Assembly (NCBI GenBank): GCA_950295325.1
Contig: OX485805.1
Location: 6,946,501-7,010,500, forward strand
From: Polytrichum commune
Lineage: Eukaryota; Streptophyta; Polytrichopsida; Polytrichales; Polytrichaceae
Direction: 5' to 3'
DNA: 64,000 nucleotides
In this document: positions 11,342 to 22,116 of the stretch, piece by piece
Layout of the letters: each line of letters starts with the position of its first letter
Position numbering within the stretch: position 1 is the stretch's first letter
Notes under the pieces: model-generated
Database searches by the model: none
The model's input: only the letters and a program-made list of their open reading frames with translations
Told to the model about the DNA's origin: nothing
Made by a program: the position numbers and the translations under genes

Positions 11342-13063
11342 ATGGCAACAACAAACATTGTAGACACGGACAACCTTTCCAAGGAGTTCACGAGGATCGA
11401 AGCGGAGGAGCGCCAGGGTGAGGATCAGCGTCAGCTTACTTACTGCTACGAGGAGATCAAGAACCTGCTGTGGATCGACACCCATCCCGTGCACAAGCGG
11501 GCGCTGGAGGAGTGGGAGCGCAAGATTCAACTGTTCACGGCGCGCGTGGAGCGCAAGAAGAAGCAGAGCGGCGACCTGCGCAACGAGATCTACAACCTGG
11601 TCGGATTCTTCAGTGTTTTCCAGGGGGTGCTGCTCACGGCCGTCTCGCAGTCCAACCTCCTGCACTGCAACAACTCCTGGAGCCCGATAAGCCTCTCCAC
11701 GCTCGCCTCCTTCGTAACCATCGCCGGTGTTTGGCAGAAGTTTCGTGTCATCGAGGACTTAGAGAAGACCATCCGCACCGAGGATAGATCTCTCAAGGTA
11801 TGCATGCTTGCTCCTGAAAGTTTAACTTGTAAATCTTTCAGTAAATGCACTCAAAACTATCTACGTAAAGAAGTTTTTGTGTCATGGAGGACTTGGAGAA
11901 GACCATCCTCAAGGAGGAGATCTCGCAAGGCATACATGCTTGCTTCTCTTTTGATTGCATGCTTGCTTGCTTATTGGGCTTATAAATCTTCCAGTAGTTC
12001 CACTCCCTTTTGATAATGTTGGCTCAATCAATATGGAAGCATGCTACGATGTGCATCTTAGGGATAAGGGTTAAGGAACTGTCTGCACTCTGTCCCTCAT
12101 CAGGCAGTGAATTTGTCTGCCTCTTCCTCTTGTAGCCGGTGTGGCACTATTGGACATAATCTGGCCACAAGTTGTTAAAAAATCTGGCTACCATAATGAA
12201 TGTCATGTAGGGCTTGCATCGCCGCATTCTTCGATGTGCGTTAAGTTTCGTAGGTTAAGGCTCTGTCTGTATTTCTTTCCTCATCGGGCGGTGCTCGTTC
12301 TGCATTTTTTCTCTCGTGGAGCCGGTGTGGCACTAGTACACTTGTAGTAAACAATTTTGTCACAAAATCTGGCTACCAGAATGAATCCATATAGGAATTG
12401 CACCGATGCATTGTTCGATGTGCGTCAACTTAGCTAGGTCAAGAAACTCTGTTCCTTAGCTGGCAGTCTTTGTCTGCCTTCTTCGCTTGTAGCCAGTGTG
12501 GCACTATTACACATGTAATAGTACACACAATCTGGCCAAACTATTATCCCAAACTTTGGCTACCATAACGAACATCATGAAGGTATTTGGCTCGCATATT
12601 TTTTATTTCACACCTCTATTTAGAGCCATGTCAAAAAAATTGTGGCCACTCTCGTTGAAGACTTGGAGAAGATCATTCACACAGAGAAGAGAACTCTCAG
12701 GACTTGTTGTTTGAGCCCAATCTGTGGCTGAGAGTTTGAATGTAACAGCTCATTATGTCACATCTTGTGACACCTTCTGTAGATTTCAAAGTGAGAATAT
12801 TCTATATGTTATTGGTACACTTGGAAAAATCTGAGCAGTGGAGCTTGCTACACATGTGGAATGTTCAGGTTACAGTGAACAGATCCTCTCAACTTCGACA
12901 TCGGGCTGAGGAATTCAGATTTTACAAAGTTGATGAACACAAGTGGAGCAAAAAGACCCAGAAGTCTTTTCCTAAATACAAAGCTGTTGTTCTTCTTTCC
13001 TTGCTTGCTTTCTCTGGCCTTTTCCTCGCATCCCATGAGCTGATTCTGTGCGACTCGGACTGA
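11342..13063 (+). CDS. Small membrane protein of unknown function (two exons)
   Basis: Exon 1 (11342-11797, 152 codons) ends at a GT donor. Exon 2 (12869-13063) starts after AG in phase 0 and ends at TGA, giving about 216 aa. The start is the first ATG of an open frame preceded by stops. Residues 1-80 are charged and probably helical/coiled (EFTRIEAEERQGEDQRQ; ERKIQLFTARVERKKKQ). Two hydrophobic stretches follow (LVGFFSVFQGVLLTAV; STLASFVTIAGVW), and a third lies near the C-terminus (AVVLLSLLAFSGLFLA). That suggests an integral membrane protein with a cytosolic helical N-terminus. Exon 1 is GC-rich compared with its surroundings. I do not recognise a named family. The 1.07-kb intron contains decayed copies of the exon-1 end and a minisatellite. 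Confidence 0.65.
11875..11945 (+). repeat. Decayed tandem copy of the exon 1 end
   Basis: 'gaggacttggagaagaccat' and a following 'gcatacatgcttgctt' repeat 11755-11815 about 130 bp downstream, inside the intron. A third, weaker copy (gaagacttggagaagatcat) lies at 12655-12700. The copies carry an EDLEKTI-like module but lack proper exon borders. Confidence 0.55.
12040..12590 (+). repeat. Intronic minisatellite, three units of about 180 bp
   Basis: 'cgatgtgc' recurs at 12047, 12232 and 12416. 'gccggtgtggcacta'-like motifs recur near 12135, 12312 and 12491. The motif 'tggctaccataatgaa' also recurs. The units have diverged by substitutions and small indels. It sits wholly within the intron of the membrane-protein gene. 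Confidence 0.7.
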
Positions 13064-13339
13064 AAGACTGCTGTTCTTCCCAGCTCCTTCCCCAGGTTGG
13101 TCAACATTGACCAGATTCGCCCCCTGTCAACTTAGGATAGTGTATGTTTTCCTACTAAACACATAAGGTATTTGGGTGTTATTCCGTCGCTTTTCATGTT
13201 CTCCAGCTTCAAACGATTAGTTTCACACAACAACAAAACCTGTGTTGCATTAGGAAATATATGATGAAGCATCAACAATAATTAGATTGAAAATCGGACC
13301 TCCCCTAATTTAATTATGGTTATTGGAAGTGCATGTTTG

Positions 13340-13515
13340 TAGATTTCTTAGCTGAATACATAGGTCGTTGTGTTCACTAACGAGTGTGAAGTAGTTAATA
13401 AAATTTGAAGGCGTAATCCAATCTCTTTTAAACATGTGTTTGTATGGCGTTTATTCTTTGATCCTTATTGAACTATACACCAATCAAATATGGAAGTCCG
13501 AATAAGAAAAGTAAC
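13340..13515 (-). repeat. Dispersed repeat R1-like, copy on the minus strand
   Basis: Shares 'gaatacataggtc', 'aatccaatctc', 'acaccaatcaaatat' and similar blocks with 26720-26915. It is non-coding and lies between two small genes. Confidence 0.45.
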
Positions 13516-13556
13516 TGAATAACACCTGCATACCTAAATTATGACCACTTAAATTA

Positions 13557-13690
13557 AAGGGAGGGAGGGGAATTTATTGGAGAGCACAATTCTAGGACCT
13601 CCAAGGATCTCTCATTTATGAGAGCGTTCATGAATGAGAGATCCTAGATTAGCGTGTTAAATGAAGCCCCCCCCCTCCCCTTCCTTAGGT
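13557..13690. repeat. MITE-like hairpin with G-run and C-run ends
   Basis: A G-rich start (gggagggagggg) faces a C-rich end (cccccccccctcccc). The centre holds an inverted repeat, ggatctctcatt / aatgagagatcc (13605-13644). A short non-autonomous transposon is likely. The target duplication was not resolved. Confidence 0.45.
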
Positions 13691-13954
13691 GTCGTGTTGG
13701 TATTAGGTTGAGCTACACTTTGTAGGTGATGTCCACCATTTTTTAGTTGTCCTTAACTTTTTTGACCGTTATGAAGGCTACTGTGTCATCATTCCTAGCT
13801 GGTGTACAAATCCAGCGACTTGAAATATTATTTTTAGATGCAAGGGTTGAAAGATATGGAATCTGCTGGAAATTAATTTCATGTTGGCACAAACATAATA
13901 CTGAGTGGAAGCATGTGTGTGATCTGGTTGTAACAGGAAAGCAAATCATTCTAG

Positions 13955-14497
13955 ATGCCGAATCTCAAGACAGAGGTGTTAAACCACACAAAATATAAGA
14001 TTACTGTCAAAGAAGGAAACGCAGGAATCTACTCGGAGCTCCAAAAACTTAGTCCTTGGGATGGAGCCCCTACCAAGTCTGGCTCTTGCACCATAGAGGT
14101 GGATCAGAACGCCACTTTCCGTGAGTATTGGATGGTCCTGCCTCCTGAGCACCAGAATCTGCCAAAGATTATTGTGACTTCAGATGACTGCGTGGACAGT
14201 AAACAAATTAAGATTCGTTATGATGAGAAAAAAAAAAAGTTTGTCACTGATAAAATACCAAGGGCTAATAAGCACAAAGAACCAGCCAACAGAAATGCAG
14301 CAGGAAATGGCACGGTAGTCACTGGTCAAGCGAATAATAATGGTGCGGTGGCCATGGTGAATTCGGGTGACTCCACAAATCCTGGCAACCAACCAGAAAT
14401 CCCGCCTGAAACCCTGCCAGTTGTCCAGCCTGAGGAGGGAAAGCCTGAAACCAAGGTGAAGTGGTTCTGTATGTGGAAGAATTGTTTTACCAAATAA
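13955..14497 (+). CDS. Small soluble protein of unknown function
   Basis: A single open frame of 180 codons from ATG 13955 to TAA. The first ~105 residues look like a compact, mostly beta domain (TKYKITVKEGNAGIYSELQK...REYWMVLPPEHQNLPKIIVT). A low-complexity linker rich in Asn, Gly and Pro follows (about residues 110-165), then a short Trp/Cys tail (KVKWFCMWKNCFTK). No signal peptide or membrane segment is seen. It lies 0.9 kb downstream of the membrane-protein gene on the same strand. The sequence resembles small plant DUF-type proteins I associate with non-flowering plants, but I cannot name the family with confidence. An upstream exon is possible because ATG directly follows AG. Confidence 0.6.
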   Translation: MPNLKTEVLNHTKYKITVKEGNAGIYSELQKLSPWDGAPTKSGSCTIEVDQNATFREYWMVLPPEHQNLPKIIVTSDDCVDSKQIKIRYDEKKKKFVTDKIPRANKHKEPANRNAAGNGTVVTGQANNNGAVAMVNSGDSTNPGNQPEIPPETLPVVQPEEGKPETKVKWFCMWKNCFTK

Positions 14498-15029
14498 CTG
14501 GAAGGCAAAAGCTGGTTGATGGTAAGATCTGTTATTTCCTTTCATTTCTCATGACATGAAAAACTTGTTGTAACAGTCCTGTAAGGTATGTAAGCCTTAT
14601 GTGGCTACTGTTCTTTACTTGTGGTCATCTAAGGTAGAGGAAGCTTAAACCGTCACTTGAGTGCTGAGTGTATCTACTATAACTATGTTGATTATGTTTT
14701 AGATGTTTCTCGTTAGCAGTTGAAAGGGATTCCAATGCACCAAAGTGTGCCTTATTCAAACTTGCGTATGCAAAAGTTTTAAGTGTTCAAACTTTTGTTG
14801 GGTAGATGATCCAAAACCAACAGTGGAACATGGTTTAAGGTGGTGAACATTAGCCTCTCTCATGGAGGCTACTGTACTCTATCACTCTAAGAAGTTACCC
14901 GGTTTGAAACCATCATGATGTACTTTCAGTCCCATTAGTCTTTTGGCTTCACTGACTTTAAAATTAATTTCATTTCATTTCATTCTCGAAATCAATATGT
15001 GCCGCTATTGCAAAAAAATTCGGGTGTTG

Positions 15030-15200
15030 GTTTTAGTACCATCTACCTTATATTTGAGTGGTATATGGCAAGGCTTGTAGTTAAGAACAAACACAAAATA
15101 GATACATACATGCATCACAATGAGATTGGACTATGTGCTCATCAAAATATGGACACTCGGTATAGGCTCAAGATATGTAACGCAATTGGAGATCACTTAG
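15030..15200 (+). repeat. Dispersed repeat R1, copy 3
   Basis: 'accttatatttgagtggtat', 'agattggactatgtgctcat' and 'aggctcaaga' align with the other R1 copies. Confidence 0.5.
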
Positions 15201-15329
15201 AGAGTTTTCACTTTGACTTCTTACAACTTTTGCATTGCAACTTGAAATGGCAATCTTTGTGATTTGTAATTGCTAGCAGGAGACATTTCTTAAAAAACTG
15301 TTTGTGGAGTTGGAAGTACCAACAGTCAC

Positions 15330-15780
15330 GTACACTATTTGCGAAGGGCCTAAACTAGATGCAAAGTGTCATGCCAGCTAATTGCCAAAATAATTTTATT
15401 TGTCAAACATAAGTAACTTCTTTAAGTGAAAAAATATCTACATTATGTCATTTAGAGTAGCACATTGGGACACTTTAGATGACAGTCTTACATTTTAGTA
15501 TGCAAGAGGAAGATATTCTTAAACATACTAATGATAAGTGTCATTTGTTTATACTTTAGTCAACTTGTAGACCATTGTGTAGTTTAGGCATGCACCTCAT
15601 AACACTATTGAACATACTCATGTCAATATATTAATAAGCGCACTTGAATATCAAATATCATGAGGTGGCACTTATGGTGAAGTTGTTAATCATCAATGTA
15701 TCCTACCATATGCCTCAAAATAGGGTAAGTTACACTATTACTCATGTGACAGGAAATACCATAAATGGTGTAGCACAAAC
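15330..15780 (+). repeat. Dispersed repeat R2, copy 2
   Basis: A collinear, diverged copy of 5530-6050. Non-coding. Confidence 0.6.
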
Positions 15781-16294
15781 CAGACCACCATGAGCTAGAG
15801 AGAGGAGGCTTGAGGGAAAGCCCCGTGATCAAGAAAGACTATTTGTGCTGCAATTTATAGATCTTCACAAGCGTGACTTGATTAATTTCATTTTTGATGT
15901 CATTGTCCGGGAATTCAACTTTGCTTTTGTGAATCTGCGACTGTCAATTACCTTCTGAGGGATGTAATACATGAGACTCATCCCATCCAGAACTTGTTTC
16001 GCTTTTCCTCTCCAAAGGTCTTTTCTGCTGGAGATGTTGTGAACACCTTGACCTTGCATGTGGATGAATTTGTAATGACCTAGAAAATAATTACTGTCTT
16101 GGAATGACTCGTATATTTGCTTGAAAACTAGAACACTGAACATCCATTAATTCAAACAATATGTCTGGAAGTTATAAAGAAAATCGTGGAGAGAATAAGC
16201 TTTTCAAAAGTTTCCAAATGTTGTTGTAGATCAGGATGACTGCCATTCTATGATCAGTGAGCAAGTAGATCAACATCATCCATTAGCTTTCTCA

Positions 16295-17392
16295 GGGCCG
16301 GTTTACACTATGGACCATGAAGTTGGACCAGGGCTTTGCAAGGCACCTCATTGGCTGCTGAAGTTGTCCCGGGACAACTTTGGTTTACACTGAGAACAAA
16401 ATGTTAGAGGGGCCATGAAGGTCGAGGTTCCTAAAATATAAATTTTAAGGCCTAATAAATGCACTGACATGGTCCAATGAGTTTTCTGGTGAGAGAAGCA
16501 AGAGAGGTGGTCTAGTAGGAAAAAGCAAGGGCCCATGATAGAGAAATGCCATTTTAATAAAAGAATTAATGAAACTACCCTCTATGTGCCTTAATCATAT
16601 CATAGGCCATGAGTCATACCATCACTACCTTGTCCTACCCCTTAAACCAGCTCCCACGTGTTTCACCAAACAACGTGGGACATCTAAAACTCAAGACTGA
16701 GTGCAAATTTGTTTTTTTGCTCTACCAAGTGCAATATTTGAAATTTGGGGGCTTGTAATATACCGCTGGAAAGGTCTTGAAAAGACCTTTCCAGCTGTAT
16801 ATTACATGCATCGAATCATTTTGAAATAAAGTTGAAAAAGAAAAAAGAGAATTTGTAGTCGTTTAGTGGCTGTAGATGAGGGTGGTCAAAAGAAACGCAA
16901 TGGGAAATCTTCTAACACTAATTATCATAATTGAACTTTAGTGTTGAACAAGGTAGGATGGTATCAACATTAAATATAATCAAATAGTAAATATCCTATT
17001 TAGTAAAGTGACAACATAAGGTACATGTCAAATGTAAATTACATTGAACATGTACAAATTAAATCGCTCATTTTTTTGTAAAAATTGTTGTGAGAAGATT
17101 TGCAAGCCACATCTTCGACACATTTAACAAGAAGTGAAGACAAGTGAAGCCCAAGAGAAGACAAGAGAATGATCAAACTTGATTTTTTTTTTTCAAAATT
17201 GCTGTTTTTGGGAAATTATTAAAAATATCCGCACCTTCACTTTTTGGTGCATGGTCATTCTTCTTGGTCCACATTCGGTTTACACCTAGTGTGGGCCCCA
17301 AGGCTCTCAAAATTAATTTTTTATGAACTCGGACCATGAACTCGGACCATTGACAAAGACCATCTTTCATGGTCCATAGTGTAAACCGGCCC
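16295..17392. mobile_element. Harbinger-type non-autonomous element (1.1 kb)
   Basis: The terminal inverted repeats are perfect over 27 bp and start GGGCCGGTTTACACTATGG. Both ends are flanked by TCA (16292-16294 and 17393-17395), a 3-bp target duplication. GGGCC-type ends with 3-bp duplications fit PIF/Harbinger. The interior is AT-rich with no transposase, and a long hairpin lies at 16755-16805. Partial extra copies of the terminal motif occur inside (for example 'ggtttacactgagaac' near 16382). Confidence 0.75.
16755..16805. repeat. 24-bp stem hairpin inside the Harbinger-type element
   Basis: The arms 16755-16778 and 16782-16805 pair almost perfectly around a 3-base loop (ctggaaaggtctt / aagacctttccag). 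It could fold in RNA, but the loop is too tight for a typical plant microRNA precursor. Confidence 0.5.
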
Positions 17393-17395
17393 TCA

Positions 17396-20300
17396 ATGCA
17401 AATAATTGTATTGTAGGCATCTTTATTCCCAAAACAATATTGTGCACCTCCTAAGCTTAGTGATATTGATTGCACTGGTATTGCTGGACGGTTTTTATTG
17501 CAAAATACCTCAAATGAATGCTTGACCTATTTCTTTTGGATGTTGTGCACAAACACATCGTGCAGTCAGGTGAGCGCTAGTGATTTGAAGACTAATCAAA
17601 GCAAATACATCACACTAAGCAAGTTGTGGTGATAACCACACTAGCATTACATTCAAGTGGCTTGTGACAACAAGCCACAATCACTTCACACACTAAGTTG
17701 CTCGAAAAGCATGTCTCAACCACATACACAATGATACATAAACAAAAAAGATGCACTTAAAATAAAATGCCCATGACTTAATTATACATAAGATATAGTA
17801 AGTGGGTTATAAATATCCCCGTTATCAAGAATTGAAGTAAAAAGGCACCCTTACAAGTGCAAAATACACTCCAAACATCACAATAGTCAAGCCTAACACC
17901 ACTCTTCAACAGTGAATACATGTCACAATGAAAGCCATAAGTGCTACAAACACTAAAACTACATGTTTAGAGGCTCAACTTAAGAAAGATGAGCTCTCAA
18001 CACTCACAAGAAGGTTCAAAGCAAGAGGGGCCAACTTGAGGTGTTAAAAGACTCCACCATGCCCTATGACCGCCATACTTGGCCCTAACCATTGGTGTCT
18101 CTCAAAGTTGCCTAACCTAACACTAACAAATACTTGGCGGCGTGCTTGAAGGTGCCAACACACTCCTCCAACAACTATTTGAGCCTAACATGTACAAAAA
18201 CTTATCATAACACAAATTTGTTGCCAAACATTACACCTTTGGCATGGTTTATATTGCAACTTTGTATAGTCTTGCAACATTCATTTATGCCAACAATGCA
18301 ATAGAAAAGTCACCACAATGATAGAAAATACCATATGACACTAAATACAAAACTTAGTGTACTATTTGTTTTTGTTAATCATTAATTATCACAATAGTAG
18401 AATTGTCCTCAACGATTGTCTCTCCCACTGGTGCAATCCGTGGAGTTGAGATAAGCACATTTTTAGATTCTAGCGGTTGTGGTTGGTTGTCATCATCAAT
18501 ATACCTTTTGCCTTATCATCCCTCAAAACTAGAACTGATGAAAGTAAACTACAACCATCAACCACTAGAATCTAAAAATCCACAAGGTCTTAGCAGTTTT
18601 CAAGATCAACTACATATTGGCTACACTAAATATTGTACTAAATGTGATATGGTATTTATGTCAACGTGCTAACTTTTCTATTGACACTTACTATAAATAA
18701 AGTTTACAAGTACTGTCAAGGATGATATTCGAATGAAATCCATGTCAAATATTCAAACAAATTTTGGTGCATTCCGCATCCTAACATTGAAAATTTAATG
18801 AAATGTTGTCATGAGTGAGTAAAACCTGAATGAAAAATCACTCAGTAAGTGATAGTAATTGCAATATTGTAAATCTATAATGCCCTAAATGTTTTACAAG
18901 GAATGAAATTTAACGTTAAGTGTACATTTAGTGGTGGTGACACTACGTGGACGGTTTACAATTAGTCTTGAGCAAGACGAATAGAATTGGTGACACTTGT
19001 TATGAAATAGAACTATCTGGAAGGGTTGTTACGAGGATGAATGCTCACTCATCGGATGAGCTTACTCTAGGAGTCGTCTCTCCCAATGATACAATCCTTG
19101 TGAAAGATTAATATCTTCATTTCTGTCTGTAGAGGTTCCATGTATGTAAGCTGCTGATTAGTTGATCTAATAAAGTGTACTTTAGAGTTTAAGGAACATG
19201 GTGTATAGCAATGTGGGCATGTATGTGAGCTTGCCTGGTTCTCGGAAACAATATAACTAAATCATCCCTAGAACATCAATCACTTGGTTGTTCATTTACT
19301 CTCAAGCTTAAGCTCCCCATTCAGAATATATAAAGTCACGTTACCGTCTGTCGAATGGTCGCCGAGGGCCACCTTGTCTGAAACCATGGCTATGGTGGGA
19401 ATGCCAACTTGTGGACATAGACTAGGCCGACACGGGGCAACCCTGTCACTACCTAAATGCAAATTTCTTCAATGATGAGGTGGTGATGGTAGAATTAGCG
19501 GCGATGTTAGAATTGGAGAGACAAAGACTCTCCACCCAATCTTAAGAGGAGGAAGTTACATAAGTTGATGACCTTCCTCTCATCCTCGAGCCTCTTTTAT
19601 TCATATGTAGATTATAATTGTAGTCTTTTGATACTAATTGTGTCAAGAGACTACAACACCAATCATTTGGGTTGTTCATTTATTCATATGTTGTGAATCT
19701 AGAGACGTATGAGGTCACTTGAGACGTTAACTAGGAGACACAAATTTCATCTAAGGTAGCAATGCCATAAAGAACACCTTCCTTTTGGCAACACATATTC
19801 TTCATCCTTAAACCCTCAACAAATGAGTGCAACGGTGCCATTGATGAAGTAAATCATTGTTAAAAGCGATTACACATATGTGACATTAAGTACAAAATAG
19901 CACCATTTTGGCCATTCAAAAAGTTTTTTTAAGAAATGAGACTAAACCTTCTTGCATCCATCCTACCTACCATGATGATAGTGACATTCATAAGCATCTC
20001 AACCATCACTAAGCAGCCTTCTTAACTGTGAATGTGATCAAAAGGTTCATGAAAGGTCAAATTTCATCCAAAGGCTTGTCCCACCGACTACTAGCTAGTA
20101 CTTAGAGAAGGAAGTCAAGTCACATAAGTTGATGATTGACTTCCTTTCACCTACGAGCCCCTTTTATTCATATGTAGATCACACTTGTAGTCTCTCAACA
20201 CTTTTGTATCAAGACACTAGAACACTAATCACTTGGTTTTTCATCTACTCCTCTAAAGCTGAACAAGTTCCTAGTATGAATCTAGAACGTATAAGTTCAC

Positions 20301-20812
20301 TTTAATTTATGCTTTGAGCTAATTTGAACTCGTCTTTACAAAATATTAAGTAGCAATGCTAGGAGGGTATCCTTTGAGTACCCGCAATATTACCTCAACA
20401 AGAAGGGAAAAAGTTGCAAAGCAAGGGTGAATGAATGAATAATTAATCAAATATAGCAACTTCAAAAAGGTATCAAAGAGGTTTCTAATGCGGGTGTCGG
20501 GAGAGTTTTCTAAAAAATGCAAGTACCATTTTTACCTCACCAATTTCTCATTTCTTTATAGCTATTTAGATTTGTTTAGATCGTAAATTAGCCTAGATTA
20601 GAACCTTTACCACCACTTGGCATTAGTTTTGTCTTAGAAACCAACATAGTTAAATCTAAGGATTAAAAGTAACTACCCAAATATATTTAAAACTAGCCTA
20701 AGTAAAACTCAAAGATATTGTAACCTTTGCTCTAGAAAGAGCATCAAACTGGCACGCACCAATTTGATGCTCTTTTGAGAAGGGCATTCCGGGTTTGCTC
20801 CTTGATGTTATG
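17396..20812. other. Gene-poor DNA with local repeats
   Basis: No coding region is supported. It has an inverted repeat at 18460-18579 and three diverged copies of a stretch containing 'cttttattcatatgtagat' and 'atcacttggttgttcatt' (near 19270, 19590-19730 and 20150-20300). Confidence 0.4.
18460..18579. repeat. Inverted repeat with ~30-bp arms
   Basis: 'tttttagattctagcggttg' near 18460 is complemented by 'caaccactagaatctaaaaa' near 18558. The spacer is about 60 bp. No target duplication was found. Confidence 0.5.
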
Positions 20813-21900
20813 CAAATTTTGTTGTGCACCTCCCCATGAAGAGTGCCCGCAACATTATGGGTACAAGGGGGAACCTAGAGTGACACCCGAGACTTGTGTT
20901 TAGTGGTGCATTTAAAAAAAAATGTTTTTAGAATGCATTTTAAAATACTCGGCAAATTTTATTTTATTTTTAATCATAAATTCACGACTATAGTCAGTCT
21001 AGGACAATAGGGCAAATAAAAACACGATCAACTTCACCACTTGTTTCATATTACCATATATCATTAGTACATTCGAACTCAATGGCAGTGTTTGAGCCTT
21101 GAGTGTTGCCACACGAACTAACAAATACTGGAAAACAAACGCACCACATGGTACACCAAACAAGTCGTGAATGGTGGTTTGCATTCGCAATGTCTTCATT
21201 CTTGGATCAATACTTGGGCGTAGAAGAGCTCGAAGAACTGATCTTAGAAGAAAGGAATGTTTTTGACAATGATATGCCATAAAGGACCTCACGGATTCAT
21301 GTCTTCGATGATTTTCAATTAAAAAAACATTTTATAATGCCGCCTCCGACCTCTAGAATGAAAAATGCAACACTACTTGTGACGCCATAGGTGAGAGGAC
21401 CCAAGTGATCTTAGTGTGAATAAGGGGCCTAGGCATTGAGATTGCCTCCCATCCACAAAGACTAGGAGTCACGAGGGTAAGGCCATGAGTATTGGATAGC
21501 TTATGATGTCCGCATTGTAGAATGCTCCAGAACTCTTCAATTGGAGGTATGAGCTAGGAGATATGGCAATGTGAGTGGGGCGTTGCCAAGGAACAACACC
21601 TGACACTCCAAAGGGCGTTGTGCTAGGACAATAATGACTTGGGAATAGCGCCCAAGATTGTCAAGGTTAGAACAACCATAACTTCCACAATGTTTGGCCG
21701 AATGAGGCAAATGAGAGTTTATCGGCATCTACGTGAAGCGTAGATGACGGTGGACTGGTTGCTTGATGGAATTGGAGATTGTTTGACAAAGTTATAGAGG
21801 TATGAAGTTGATGGGGGGCTCCAACCCCAACAGCTAAGGGAAAACGTCTACCTGGCTCCACCTCTTAGGAGAGGGACAAAATGTTACTTGACGGTGGGGT
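20813..21900 (+). repeat. LTR-like repeat, copy interrupted by an insertion
   Basis: Flanks at 20813-20900 and 21376-21900 match 40508-41075 in the same order (cctccccatgaagagtgccc; gtgagaggacccaagtgatc; catctacgtgaagcgtagat; cttgacggtggg). The composition and lack of coding resemble the LTR or leader of a retrotransposon, but no partner LTR or polyprotein was seen. A 475-bp element splits it at 20901-21375. Confidence 0.55.
20901..21375. mobile_element. hAT-like non-autonomous insertion
   Basis: The ends read TAGTGGTGCATTT and, on the other strand, TAGTGTTGCATTT. They are flanked by CTTGTGTT (20893-20900) and CTTGTGAC (21376-21383), an imperfect 8-bp duplication. The related repeat at 40585-40592 has a single uninterrupted CTTGTGAC, which is the empty site. 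A minus-strand open frame inside (20999-21292) has no recognisable transposase motif. Confidence 0.65.
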
Positions 21901-22116
21901 AGGGGCCTTGCCCAAAATCCTAGAGGCTTATATGGGTGAAGTGGTGTTGCCAACTGACCCCACACAAGGCATAATGACATGGCCTCTACGGGCGTTGGCC
22001 CAACGTGGCGGCATAATTGCCAAGTGTGCTTCAAATTGTTGTAGTGTTGCTCCAGCAACACGATGATCAACTCAAGATTGGATTTTCATGAATGAAAGTC
22101 CACATCTATCCACTGG

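Larger units (their letters stand above)
14498..16291. other. Intergenic DNA with repeats R1 and R2
   Basis: No gene is supported. It contains R1 (about 15030-15200) and R2 (about 15330-15780). Their order is opposite to that in the 5.5-6.5 kb region, so they are independent units rather than parts of one element. Confidence 0.45.

Noticed and set aside
11303-11665. 120-codon frame antisense to exon 1 of the membrane-protein gene
   Set aside because: Leu/Val-rich mirror of a GC-rich coding exon, and the sense frame has proper splice sites.
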